This document shows positions 25,380-33,781 of a stretch of DNA of 64,000 nucleotides, piece after piece. Each line of letters starts with the position of its first letter. Within the stretch, counting starts at the first letter, position 1. This DNA is from VAZQ01 sp035293945 (lineage in GTDB: Bacteria; Pseudomonadota; Alphaproteobacteria; Rhizobiales; Xanthobacteraceae), in NCBI GenBank assembly GCA_035293945.1, contig DATGLV010000012.1, forward strand, positions 1 to 64,000, in the 5' to 3' direction. The notes under the pieces were generated by a model. It made no database searches and was not told where the DNA came from. It saw only the letters and a list, made by a program, of their open reading frames with translations. The position numbers and the translations under genes were made by a program.

Positions 25380-26351
25380 ATGAAACGCCGAACTTTCCTG
25401 CATCTTGCAGCCGGCGCCGTTGCGCTGCCCGCCCTCTCTCTCAACGCGGCAGCGCAGACTTATCCGACGCGGCCGGTGCACCTCATCATCGGCTATACGC
25501 CTGGCGGCTCCGCTGACATTACCGCGCGGTTGATCGGGCAATGGCTGACAGATCGCCTCGGCCAAACGGTGGTGATCGAAAGCCGTCCGAGCAGTGGCAC
25601 CATCATCGCGACGGAGGCTGTCGTGCATGCGCCTCCGGACGGCTACACACTGCTGCTGGTCGCGCCCGCAAACGCGATCAACGCGTCACTCTACGAGAAG
25701 CTCAACCATGACTTCATGCGCGATATCGTGCCGGTCGCCGGCATCAATCGCTTTCCCAATGTCATGGAAGTGAACCCGTCGGTCCCGGTCAACACGGTTC
25801 CCGAGTTCATCGCCTATGCCAAGGCCAATCCGGGCAAGCTCAACATGGCGTCGTCCGGCAACGGGTCCACCATCCAGGTATCCGGCGAGTTGTTCAAGAT
25901 GATGACCGGCGTCAACATGATACACGTGCCATATCGCGGCGCGGCGCCGGCGTTGACTGACATGCTGGGCGGGCAGGTCCAGGTGATGTTCGACAACATA
26001 CCGACTTCGATTGGGTATATCCGCGCCGGCAAGTTGCGCGCGCTGGCCGTCACCGGGGCGACGCGCTCGGCGCTTTTGCCTGACCTGCCGACGGTGGGTG
26101 ATTATGTGCCGGGCTACGAGGCGAGCGCGTGGTATGGGATCGGCGCGCCAAGAGACACGCCCATCGAGATTATCACCAAGCTGAACACCCAGATCAATGC
26201 CAGTCTTGCCGACCCGCAACTCAAGGCGCGGTTTGCCGAATTGGGCGCTGAGACCATGCCGATGACGCCGGCGCAGTTTGGGAAGTTCATCGCCGACGAA
26301 ACCGAGAAATGGGCCAAAGTAGTCAAGTTCGCGGGCATCAAGGCCGACTGA
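25380..26351 (+). CDS. Bug/TctC-family solute-binding protein
   Basis: 323 residues with a signal peptide that begins MKRRTFLHLAAGAVALPAL, with two adjacent Arg before a hydrophobic run, followed by QTYPTRPVHLIIGYTPGGSAD. Typical Bug landmarks follow: IHVPYRGAAPALTDMLGGQV and LLPDLPTVGDYVPGYE. It is transcribed divergently from the BisC-like gene, 138 bases away; AAAGGA precedes the ATG. A terminator lies about 130 bases downstream. No tripartite permease is nearby. Confidence 0.9.
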   Translation: MKRRTFLHLAAGAVALPALSLNAAAQTYPTRPVHLIIGYTPGGSADITARLIGQWLTDRLGQTVVIESRPSSGTIIATEAVVHAPPDGYTLLLVAPANAINASLYEKLNHDFMRDIVPVAGINRFPNVMEVNPSVPVNTVPEFIAYAKANPGKLNMASSGNGSTIQVSGELFKMMTGVNMIHVPYRGAAPALTDMLGGQVQVMFDNIPTSIGYIRAGKLRALAVTGATRSALLPDLPTVGDYVPGYEASAWYGIGAPRDTPIEIITKLNTQINASLADPQLKARFAELGAETMPMTPAQFGKFIADETEKWAKVVKFAGIKAD

Positions 26352-26427
26352 AACGAACGCCCAACCAACGCGCCCGCTCGATCGGTTCCCGACCCGTCGC
26401 ACAAATCTCTATTGGCGCGGAAAAAGC

Positions 26428-26458
26428 TTGATCGCGAACGCAAGTCAGCGGATATAAT
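26428..26458 (+). promoter_or_regulatory. Candidate sigma-70-type promoter
   Basis: TTGATC at 26428-26433 and a perfect TATAAT at 26453-26458 are separated by 19 bases, a little longer than ideal. Transcription would start near 26465 and meet a hairpin and T-run within about 45 bases. There is no gene between. Confidence 0.4.
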
Positions 26459-26481
26459 GAAATTGAAACTCACGATTCGCG

Positions 26482-26513
26482 CCCGGGCGGGAGACCGCGC
26501 CGGGTTTTTTATT
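26482..26513 (+). terminator. Rho-independent terminator
   Basis: Arms CCCGGGCGG (26482-26490) and CCGCGCCGGG (26495-26504) pair with one bulged G around the loop GAGA, followed at once by TTTTTTATT. It would end transcription from the Bug gene at 25380-26351 and from any short transcript starting at the promoter 26428-26458. Confidence 0.75.
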
Positions 26514-26700
26514 GGCGCGCCCTCATCCTGAGGAGGCCAGCGCGCTGGCGCTGGCCGTCTCGAAGGATCGGTGCAAGCAAGGCGCTTGCGGCCACCCTCG
26601 AGACGCATCGCCATCAGCGCGTTTGCGCAGCGTGTTCGTTGCGCTATCGCGATGCTCCTCAAGGTGGTGTCTCACCACAAGGGTGCAGTCCAAAGGCGAC
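26514..26700. repeat. Decayed REP-like intergenic repeat
   Basis: CCTCATCCTGAGGAGGCC is followed by GCGCTGGC pairs, GTCTCGAAGGATC and CTCAAGGTGGTG. The arrangement is like the CCTCA..GAGGA..CTCGAA..GAGG repeats found many times in Bradyrhizobium-type genomes. The symmetry is imperfect. No gene is present between the terminator and 26821. Confidence 0.55.
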
Positions 26701-26821
26701 TTTCCTGTTTTTCGCCTGTTCTAACAGGGAGCGCTACGGAGCATTGCCCAAATAAACATGTCTGGGTTGTGGGGCGCCGATGCGTGACCGACTGAAAGGT
26801 CGAAGCGCCGGCCGCGATCCT

Positions 26822-27310
26822 TCACGCACCTCTGCGCCCCAGGCCGCGTTGGCGCGCGGCGTCGACCCGTTGGATCAGGTCATCAATGATCGGGCTCGAG
26901 GCCAATGGAATGAACCGCGCTGGCGCACAAAAGGTGATGCGATCGCCGAATGTGCTCGGATTTCTCAACGACAGCGTCACCCGCGGGGGATTCATCAAGG
27001 GCGAATAGCTGACGTTGGTGATATTGGCCAGTGCGACACGCTCCTCGCGGCTACCATTTCTGATGATCAGGGCGTCGCCGTCATCCAAGACTTCATCGGC
27101 GAGGTCGAAGATCATCTTCTTCATGATGAAATAGCTGATGACGAGCATGGGGACCCAGCTAAGGAAAAACGGCAGCGGCGGTGCCGTCGCACCGCCTGTT
27201 GACCAGGAGATCAGCAAAGGCACCGCCATGAAAATCGCCAGCAATCCAAACCAGAGAACTGGGAAGATGCGCTTATAAAAAAAGGTCATTCGAGAGGATA
27301 AGCTGTGCAT
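26822..27310 (-). CDS. Small membrane protein encoded with the TRAP genes
   Basis: About 162 residues with two N-terminal transmembrane segments (RIFPVLWFGLLAIFMAV and FFLSWVPMLVISYFIM) and a cytoplasmic beta-rich tail (ALIIRNGSREERVALANI). The tail is reminiscent of bacterial PH-like domains, but I do not claim the family. The ATG at 27310 has GGAGG 10 bases upstream; a TTG at 27319 is also in frame but too close to it. It follows the fused DctQM gene by 15 bases, so it is probably cotranscribed. A fragment of a paralogue lies at 11060-11180. Confidence 0.7.
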   Translation of the reverse strand: MHSLSSRMTFFYKRIFPVLWFGLLAIFMAVPLLISWSTGGATAPPLPFFLSWVPMLVISYFIMKKMIFDLADEVLDDGDALIIRNGSREERVALANITNVSYSPLMNPPRVTLSLRNPSTFGDRITFCAPARFIPLASSPIIDDLIQRVDAARQRGLGRRGA

Positions 27311-27325
27311 TTGATCCAATCCTCC

Positions 27326-29212
27326 TTACAGAAATCCAATCGACAACCACGGAATGAGCGCCACGATCACCAGCGCGGCCAGCACCGCGGCAAGATAAGG
27401 CCACACGCGGCTCATGGCGGCCTCGGGCTCGGTGCGGCCGATCGCGCAGGCCGCATAGAAGCCCAGGCCGAGCGGCGGCGCGAACAAGCCGATCCCCATG
27501 GCAAGAATCACCACCATCGCGTAGTGCACGTCATTGATGCCGAGTGCGCGGGCGGCCGGAAACAGCAAAGGTCCGAACAGCACAATCGCCGGAATTCCTT
27601 CCAATACGCTGCCCAGGATCATGAAGGCGACGATTGAGATCAAGAGGAAGCCGGTCTGTCCGCCCGGCGCTTGCGCGATCGCGGCGACCAGCTGATGCGA
27701 GAAGCCGGATTGGGTGAGCGCCCAGGCCATTGCGGTCGCGGTGCCGATGATGAACAGGATCGCGCCCGAGAGCGAGGCTGTGTCGACCAGCATCGGATAG
27801 AGCCTCTTCCAATCAAATTGGCGATAGAAGAAGAGGCCGGAGAGCGCCGTGTAGATGATACCGACGGTGGACACTTCGGTTGCGGTCGCCACCCCCTCGA
27901 TAACTGCGCTGCGGATCAGGAACGGCAGCGCCAGCGCCGGCATCGCCACCAGGAAGCTTGTGCCGATCTGGCGTAACGGCGCGCGCTTGACCGCGCTGAC
28001 ATCATCGCCGCGGGAGCGGAAATGGCAGATGATGACAAGTGCAAGCGCGGCGACCAGGGCCGGCAAAAGGCCGCCCGTGAACAGACCCTGGATCGACACG
28101 TTGGCGACCGACCCGATGGTGATAAGCACGAGACTGGGCGGAATGGTCTCCGACATGGCGCCCGAAGCCGCGAGCAGTGCGACCAGCTCACCTCCCTCGG
28201 CACCGCGGCGCTTCATCTCCGGGAACAGGACCGGCGCCACCGCCGCCATGTCGGCCGCCTTGGAGCCGGAAATTCCTGAGACCAGGTACATCGCGCCGAG
28301 CAGCACGTAGGCAAGGCCGCCGCGTACATGACCGAGCAGGGCGGCGATGAAATCGACCAGCGCGCGGGCAAGCCCCGCCATTTCCATCATCGATCCAAGC
28401 AACACGAACAGCGGCACGGCCAGAAGAATGAGGCTGGACATGCCGGAATCCATGCGGCTGATCACCACCGTCAAGGGGATTTGCGTGGTGAAGCAGAGGT
28501 AGGCGAGCGTGGCGAGCCCGAACGCGAATGCGATCGGCACGCCCAGTGCGACCTGAATGGCAGTGAGGAGAACGAAGAAGACGATGAGATTGTAATTACC
28601 GATAGCAAGCAGCGCCGGGCTCGCGAGCCAAAACCCGCACGCGAGGGCTGCCATGCCGGCAAGCGCGATCAGGAAGTGGAACAGGCGGGCGCGTTCGATC
28701 AGGCGCGAGGCGGCGACCAGCAGCATGAGGATTGCGCCGGCCGCGACGGCGGCGACCCGCCATGCATCGGAAATCTCGAGCGCCGGCGTCGTGATCAGCT
28801 GTTGTGATGCCGTGTAGTCGAACGTGGCCGGAATGATGGCGGCAACGAAGACCACCACGGCGGTCATCACGAGGGTCTCGATGGGTTCGCGCAGGGCGGC
28901 CGGTGTGCGCCCGACCAGAAATCCGAGCCGCATGTGCTCGGTGCGCCGCAGCGCTATGACGGCTCCGAGCATTGCGAGCCAGAGGAACAATATGGAGGCG
29001 AGCTCGTCCGACCAGGTCAGCGGGCGGTCGAACGCGTAGCGCGCGATCACGCCGGCGAGCAGCACCAGGATTTCGAGCGCAACCAGAGCCGCCGCGAGCA
29101 TTTCGGTGAGCCGGCCCAGCCATCTGTCGAGCCGGGTCAGATCAAGACCGGCCGGCAGTCGGACGCGACCGGATACGCCACCGGAGAAATGTCCGGACAT
29201 GTCGCCGGGCAT
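27326..29212 (-). CDS. TRAP transporter permease, fused DctQ-DctM
   Basis: About 628 residues. The first 170 residues form the small DctQ-type four-helix subunit (LTWSDELASILFLWLAMLGA). After a linker helix region the rest is the large DctM-type subunit (LAVPLFVLLGSMMEMAG, GISGSKAADMAAVAPVLFP). The TRAP system uses ion gradients to import carboxylates and related acids presented by a DctP protein. The ATG at 29212 overlaps the dctP stop as TGATG, which indicates translational coupling. Confidence 0.9.
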   Translation of the reverse strand: MPGDMSGHFSGGVSGRVRLPAGLDLTRLDRWLGRLTEMLAAALVALEILVLLAGVIARYAFDRPLTWSDELASILFLWLAMLGAVIALRRTEHMRLGFLVGRTPAALREPIETLVMTAVVVFVAAIIPATFDYTASQQLITTPALEISDAWRVAAVAAGAILMLLVAASRLIERARLFHFLIALAGMAALACGFWLASPALLAIGNYNLIVFFVLLTAIQVALGVPIAFAFGLATLAYLCFTTQIPLTVVISRMDSGMSSLILLAVPLFVLLGSMMEMAGLARALVDFIAALLGHVRGGLAYVLLGAMYLVSGISGSKAADMAAVAPVLFPEMKRRGAEGGELVALLAASGAMSETIPPSLVLITIGSVANVSIQGLFTGGLLPALVAALALVIICHFRSRGDDVSAVKRAPLRQIGTSFLVAMPALALPFLIRSAVIEGVATATEVSTVGIIYTALSGLFFYRQFDWKRLYPMLVDTASLSGAILFIIGTATAMAWALTQSGFSHQLVAAIAQAPGGQTGFLLISIVAFMILGSVLEGIPAIVLFGPLLFPAARALGINDVHYAMVVILAMGIGLFAPPLGLGFYAACAIGRTEPEAAMSRVWPYLAAVLAALVIVALIPWLSIGFL

Positions 29213-30231
29213 CAGCTGAGCGCACCGACTTGCGCCTCCAACACCGCCCAGGCTTCGGCGCCGTATTTCTGTTTCCACTCTGCGTAGAAGTTGGCAGCCC
29301 GCAAGGCGGCGCGGAATTTCTCCGGGTCGGTTGTGTTGAAGGCCATGCCCTTCTGGGTGAGCGCGCCCTGCAGCGAAGCGTTGAGCGCGGCCACATCCGC
29401 GCGCTCCTGGCGGGCCGCATCATTGAGATTGCGCTCGACGATCTCCTGCAGATCCTTCGGCAGCGTGGCCCAAGCGCGTCCGTTCGCCAGGGTCCAGAAC
29501 CCGTCCCACATGTGATTGGTGATGGAGACGAACTTCTGCACCTCGTAAAATTTGTATAGATCGATCAACGCGAGGGGATTTTCCTGGCCCTCGACGATTC
29601 TAGTTTGCATCGCCGAATAGGCTTCGTTGATGTTGATGCTGGCGGGCGCGGCCCCGAAGGCCTTGAACATCGAGGTCCAGAGCGGGCTCACCGGCACCCT
29701 GATCTTGAAGCCCTTGAGATCATCGGGCGTGCGGATCGGGTGCGTGCTGGAGGTGACTTGGCGATAACCGTTGTCCCACATTGCGGCGAACGCATAGAGC
29801 CCGGATTTGCCGATTGCGGTGCGAATGAAGCTGCCAAGCGGGCCATCCATGGCGGCCCACACCTGATCATAGTCCTTGAAGGCGAAGCCGACGCCATTGA
29901 TGGAGGCGAGTGGCACGAAGGTCGAAAGGATGAGGCCGGAGAGATTGAACAGCTGGATCGCGCCGGTGCGCAGCTGCGACAGCATGTCGGTGTCGCCGCC
30001 GAGCTGGCTGTTCGGAAAGACCTGAATGTCCACGCGCCCGCTCGATTGCTCGCGGATGCGGCCGACCGCCTCGCGCAAGCGGACATTCATCGGATGCTCC
30101 GCCACGTTGTTGTTGGCGTAGCGCCAGCTGAATTCGGCCGAGTCGCCGCGCCGGGTCAAGATGCCGAATGCGGCCGCTCCGCTTGCTGCTGCGGTGGTGG
30201 CCAGAAACTTTCGTCGATGGAGCTTGCGCAT
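29212..30231 (-). CDS. TRAP transporter substrate-binding protein (DctP family)
   Basis: 339 residues with a twin-arginine-like signal (HRRKFLATTAAAS). The mature protein has the DctP pattern: SGRVDIQVFPNSQLGGDTDML, DDLKGFKIRVPVSPLW with the carboxylate-binding Arg, and MQTRIVEGQENPL. It captures a carboxylate in the periplasm for the fused permease encoded by the next, overlapping gene. The substrate cannot be told from sequence. Confidence 0.9.
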   Translation of the reverse strand: MRKLHRRKFLATTAAASGAAAFGILTRRGDSAEFSWRYANNNVAEHPMNVRLREAVGRIREQSSGRVDIQVFPNSQLGGDTDMLSQLRTGAIQLFNLSGLILSTFVPLASINGVGFAFKDYDQVWAAMDGPLGSFIRTAIGKSGLYAFAAMWDNGYRQVTSSTHPIRTPDDLKGFKIRVPVSPLWTSMFKAFGAAPASININEAYSAMQTRIVEGQENPLALIDLYKFYEVQKFVSITNHMWDGFWTLANGRAWATLPKDLQEIVERNLNDAARQERADVAALNASLQGALTQKGMAFNTTDPEKFRAALRAANFYAEWKQKYGAEAWAVLEAQVGALS

Positions 30232-30354
30232 TATTGCCCCGCCTCAACCTGGAAGATTTGTAAGCGCGCCCCTTCTGGGCGCCCGGGCGGCCACAATCGC
30301 CGCTCCACAAGCCGTGCCACACTATAGCGGGTGCAGGGAAAAAGTCCGCCCGCT

Positions 30355-31326
30355 CTACTCGCCCCGGATGCCCGCCGCCTTGATGATCGGCCCCCACTTC
30401 TCAAAGTCGGCGCGGATGAGATTTGCGAACTCCTCCGGGCTCGAGCCGACCGGCGTGGCGCCGAGCGAGAGAAGGCGCGACTTGACGGTATCGCTGTTTA
30501 CGGCGTCGCGGAAATCTGCGGCGAGCTTGTCCTTGATGCCGCCGGGCAAGCCGGCAGGCCCAAGCAGGCCCCACCACACGCCGGTATCGAATCCGGCGAC
30601 GCCCTGCTCGGCGATGGTCGGCACGTCGGGCAGGACCGGCGAGCGCTGCGCGGTCGTCACTCCGAGCGGGCGCACCGTGCCGGCCATGATCTGTGCGATC
30701 GATTCCGGAATGTTGTTGAAGGTCATCGGGATGTGGCCGCCGATGAGGTCCGCGAGCGCTGGCGCGCCGCCCTTATAGGGAATGGGCGTGATGTCGATCT
30801 TGGCCATGTATTTCAGGAGCTCGCCGGCGAGATGCGGGGAGGTGCCGTTGCCGGCATGGCCATAGGAAATCTGTCCCGGCGCGGCGCGCGCCGCCGTCAA
30901 GAGATCACCAAGCGTTCGCCAGGGAGAATCGGAGCGCACCAGCAGCATATTGGGCGAGGTGCCGACCTCGGCGAGCGGCGTGAAATCCTTGAACGTGTCG
31001 TAGGGCAGCTTGGCGTAGAGGTGCGGATTGAGCGCATGCCCGATGGCCACCAAGATGAGCGTATAGCCATCCGGCGCCGCTTTCGCGACCGCCTCCGACG
31101 CGATGATCCCGCCGGCGCCGGGGCGGTTCTCGACCACAATCGCCTGGCCCCAGCGATGCGACAGCTCGTCGCCGAGCGTGCGCGCCACGATGTCGACCGC
31201 GCCACCGGGCGCGAATGGAACAAACAGATGCACCGGGCGCGACGGAAAGGAGTCCTGCGCAGGTGCAGTCATGACCGACGGCAGGAGGGCCACTAGGGAG
31301 ATCAGCAACTTGAAGATATAGCCCAT
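30355..31326 (-). CDS. Bug/TctC-family solute-binding protein
   Basis: 323 residues with a signal peptide ending near APAQD, then SFPSRPVHLFVPFAPGGAVD. TPIPYKGGAPALADLIGGHI and LPDVPTIAEQGVAGFD are the usual Bug motifs. It lies 123 bases upstream of dctP and downstream of the secreted hydrolase genes on the same strand, suggesting a shared catabolic theme. The ribosome-binding site is weak. Confidence 0.9.
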   Translation of the reverse strand: MGYIFKLLISLVALLPSVMTAPAQDSFPSRPVHLFVPFAPGGAVDIVARTLGDELSHRWGQAIVVENRPGAGGIIASEAVAKAAPDGYTLILVAIGHALNPHLYAKLPYDTFKDFTPLAEVGTSPNMLLVRSDSPWRTLGDLLTAARAAPGQISYGHAGNGTSPHLAGELLKYMAKIDITPIPYKGGAPALADLIGGHIPMTFNNIPESIAQIMAGTVRPLGVTTAQRSPVLPDVPTIAEQGVAGFDTGVWWGLLGPAGLPGGIKDKLAADFRDAVNSDTVKSRLLSLGATPVGSSPEEFANLIRADFEKWGPIIKAAGIRGE

Positions 31327-31410
31327 CGCGCCCGTCCCACTTGAGAGCCGCCCCTGCGCAAGCAGGAGCCCAAACTGCGACGCACCTTCAACGTCGGCCT
31401 GGGATTATGG

Positions 31411-31433
31411 GTCCCCGCTTTCGCGGGGACGAC
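31411..31433. repeat. Short GTCCCCGC palindrome (family R4)
   Basis: GTCCCCGCTTTCGCGGGGAC is a perfect hairpin, followed by GACC. Related copies occur within 33652-33751 and, in diverged form, near 58467-58490. This motif is widespread in rhizobial intergenic DNA. It has no T-tract. Confidence 0.7.
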
Positions 31434-31452
31434 CAGTGTTGGTATGTGGCGG

Positions 31453-33546
31453 CTACTTCAAAACATCGCTCGCGTCGGCGGCGGCAATCAGCTTCTTGGC
31501 ATCGGCCTCGAGCAAAAAGCCTGCATCCTGCGCCTTGTGGGCCGCCGCCTCGACCGCCGCCACATAGCCGGCGTGAGTGCCGTAGCGCTCCTCGAGCGAG
31601 GGGCGCGGGTCTTCATTCGCCAGGCGCTCCGCCTTGGTACGAGCGAACGGGATCATCCCGCCCGCATAGTTGCAGATCTGACCTTTGTGGAAGCCGCCAG
31701 CCGTTATGTTCCAGCCCAGATAGGTGCCGAGCGGCGCGTCACGTAAGACCACCGGCACGCCGCCAAGCTCGTTGCCATCGGCATCGACCTTCGGAACCTT
31801 CAAGCGAATGACATGCTTGATGGCGGGCGGAATCTGGGTTTGGACACCGGAACCATCGAGATAATTGAAGTCGGGACCGAAGTCGTAATCGATGACCGGG
31901 TTGATGAGACCGGTCGGTGTTCCGGCCGGCAGGCCCGGCAAGGTCGGAAAGCCCATAGCGGTGTTGGTCGCGTCGACCAAGGTTCCGTCCGCGAGATTGG
32001 GGTACCGGCTCGGCGGCGGCGCTACGTCCTTCATGACCCAATCGCGGAAATGGGCGCGGATCGCATTGACGGTCTCGGTGTGCGGTACTGGATTGTCCGC
32101 CAGCAGTCCCTTGCCGTAGTTGTTGCTCGGGCAGGCCGGCGGTGGCAACTGAGCGGTGGCAAAGCCGCCTTTGCCGCCGCCATGCTGCGTGCTCGGAATG
32201 TAATAGCGGCGCACATTGTCGGGCAGCGGGATGTCGGCGTTGCCGCTCGTGCCGACCCATTCCTGCGTCAGCTTGAGGCCCCAAACTTCCGCCGAGCCGA
32301 AGTGCTCGATGATCTTCGGACAAGTGTGACTGGCATTGCAGCGATCGAGGATGCCGGCCGCAGGCAACCCGCGCACCGGATCAGGCCAATCGTTCCACCA
32401 TTGTGGACCTTCGCTGCCGGGCTCGTAGAGCTTGAGCACGCCGTCCGGCATGGCGAAGCGGAAATTCAAGGCGATACGCCGTCCGGCGATGATTGGCCAC
32501 GCGCCATCATAGACTTGGCGGCCGGCTTCATCCTGGTTGAAGCCGAGATGGATAAAGCCACGGATGAAATTCCCCGATTGCGACACGCCTCGCGTAATCG
32601 CCCAGGACACCCCATGGGCAACCGGATTGGGCGTGCCGGCATCGTCGGCCGTCGCGTTGCGGAAGAAGGAAGCGACATCGCGGAACGCCGCAAACCCGAT
32701 GCCGAGCACCGGCGGGTCCTGCGCGGGGAACACCACCTGGTAGAGCAGTTTGGGATCGAAGCCTTGTCTGAGGCAGATCTCCGCCGGGTCGGGCGTTCCG
32801 GGGAAGGGTTTATCGGCGCTGCATTTGGCGAACGCCCAGTCGCTGGCTGGGACCTCCGCCGCGCCGCCGATGACGCCGTCGGCGCTCTCGGATACGTGGG
32901 TGGTGAGTGTCGCCTGATGTGTGTCGAGTGTCGCCGGGCGATAGGGAAGCGGATTGGTATGCACGAACATCGGCTGCGAATTGGCCCCGGATGCATTGAG
33001 GATGCGCCCCATGACGCGCCCGGTGATCGGCGAGCCGTCGGCATTCTTCGCCACTGGCACGATCACATAGTCGTTGTCCGGCCTCGGAACGGTTTTGCCG
33101 GAAGCGTCGCCCTGCCAGCCGCTGGAAAGGCCGATATCTCCGCTTGCGCGCTCGATCGGTCCGATGGTGATGCGCCCAGAGCGATTGGGGACATCGTGCC
33201 ACATCAGCCGGCTCGATCGTGTCATGTCGATCGGCTTCACCAGCTGAAACGAAGCGGTGTATTCGACCATTCCGTGCGCGTTGCGCGGCGCTAGATTGAT
33301 GTCCTGAATAATGGCGTTGTGCGGATCGTTCGGATCGAGCTCGCCGAAGGCGCGGCCGGCTATGACCTCATACTGGCCGGCGTTGCCGAAGCTGACGCCG
33401 TTGAACGCCGGCGATTGCCTGTTGTCGATGACGATCTTGGTTACGCGGGCCTGCGCGTCGCCCACGCAGGCGAGCGGCATGGCGGCTGCCAGCGCCCATA
33501 TTGGTCCCGCCAAAAGTCCGGGCAATCTCCTTGCAGAGCCGGCCAT
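31453..33546 (-). CDS. Secreted alpha/beta hydrolase domain protein
   Basis: About 697 residues. A signal peptide ends near GDAQARV. It resembles the large alpha/beta hydrolase family (ABhydrolase_10 type): the nucleophile elbow GVSQSGNFIRG contains the catalytic Ser, YIPSTQHGGG is a possible catalytic-His region, and the C-terminus has the conserved YLGWNITAGGFHKGQICNY (19 residues). GGGAGG sits 5 bases before the ATG at 33546, so it is preferred over the GTG at 33552. Likely an esterase or lactonase-like enzyme in the periplasm. It is followed by the Bug protein and preceded by a YncE-like propeller gene, all on one strand. Confidence 0.8.
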   Translation of the reverse strand: MAGSARRLPGLLAGPIWALAAAMPLACVGDAQARVTKIVIDNRQSPAFNGVSFGNAGQYEVIAGRAFGELDPNDPHNAIIQDINLAPRNAHGMVEYTASFQLVKPIDMTRSSRLMWHDVPNRSGRITIGPIERASGDIGLSSGWQGDASGKTVPRPDNDYVIVPVAKNADGSPITGRVMGRILNASGANSQPMFVHTNPLPYRPATLDTHQATLTTHVSESADGVIGGAAEVPASDWAFAKCSADKPFPGTPDPAEICLRQGFDPKLLYQVVFPAQDPPVLGIGFAAFRDVASFFRNATADDAGTPNPVAHGVSWAITRGVSQSGNFIRGFIHLGFNQDEAGRQVYDGAWPIIAGRRIALNFRFAMPDGVLKLYEPGSEGPQWWNDWPDPVRGLPAAGILDRCNASHTCPKIIEHFGSAEVWGLKLTQEWVGTSGNADIPLPDNVRRYYIPSTQHGGGKGGFATAQLPPPACPSNNYGKGLLADNPVPHTETVNAIRAHFRDWVMKDVAPPPSRYPNLADGTLVDATNTAMGFPTLPGLPAGTPTGLINPVIDYDFGPDFNYLDGSGVQTQIPPAIKHVIRLKVPKVDADGNELGGVPVVLRDAPLGTYLGWNITAGGFHKGQICNYAGGMIPFARTKAERLANEDPRPSLEERYGTHAGYVAAVEAAAHKAQDAGFLLEADAKKLIAAADASDVLK

Positions 33547-33651
33547 GAGCACCTCCCGAGCTTGTTCGTTGTTGCTTCTTCCGAAGTGGCCGCAAGCCTA
33601 TCCGAACCGCACATGCTTGGCACCACCCTCGGGGCACGCCGAACCACTCCG

Positions 33652-33751
33652 GTCATCCTGGCGAAAGTGGGGATCCGGTCTTCGCAAAATGCGTCTTTTC
33701 GAAGGGAGCTGGGTCCCCGCTTTCGCGACGCTTTCGCGGGGACGACCGGTG
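33652..33751. repeat. Longer R4-type repeat
   Basis: GTCATCCTGGCGAAAGTGGGGATCC forms the outer side, in two parts of 20 or fewer bases, with GGTCCCCGCTTTCGCGACG and CTTTCGCGGGGACGACCGG on the other side. The inner CTTTCGCG unit is duplicated. It lies between the YncE-like and hydrolase genes, which run in the same direction. Confidence 0.65.
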
Positions 33752-33781
33752 TTTGCGACGCGCGCGTGCGCGGCGATGCTC

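Noticed and set aside
31411..31433. GTCCCCGC hairpin as a transcription terminator
   Set aside because: There is no T-tract on either side, and the motif is repeated elsewhere between genes, so it is better treated as a dispersed palindrome.
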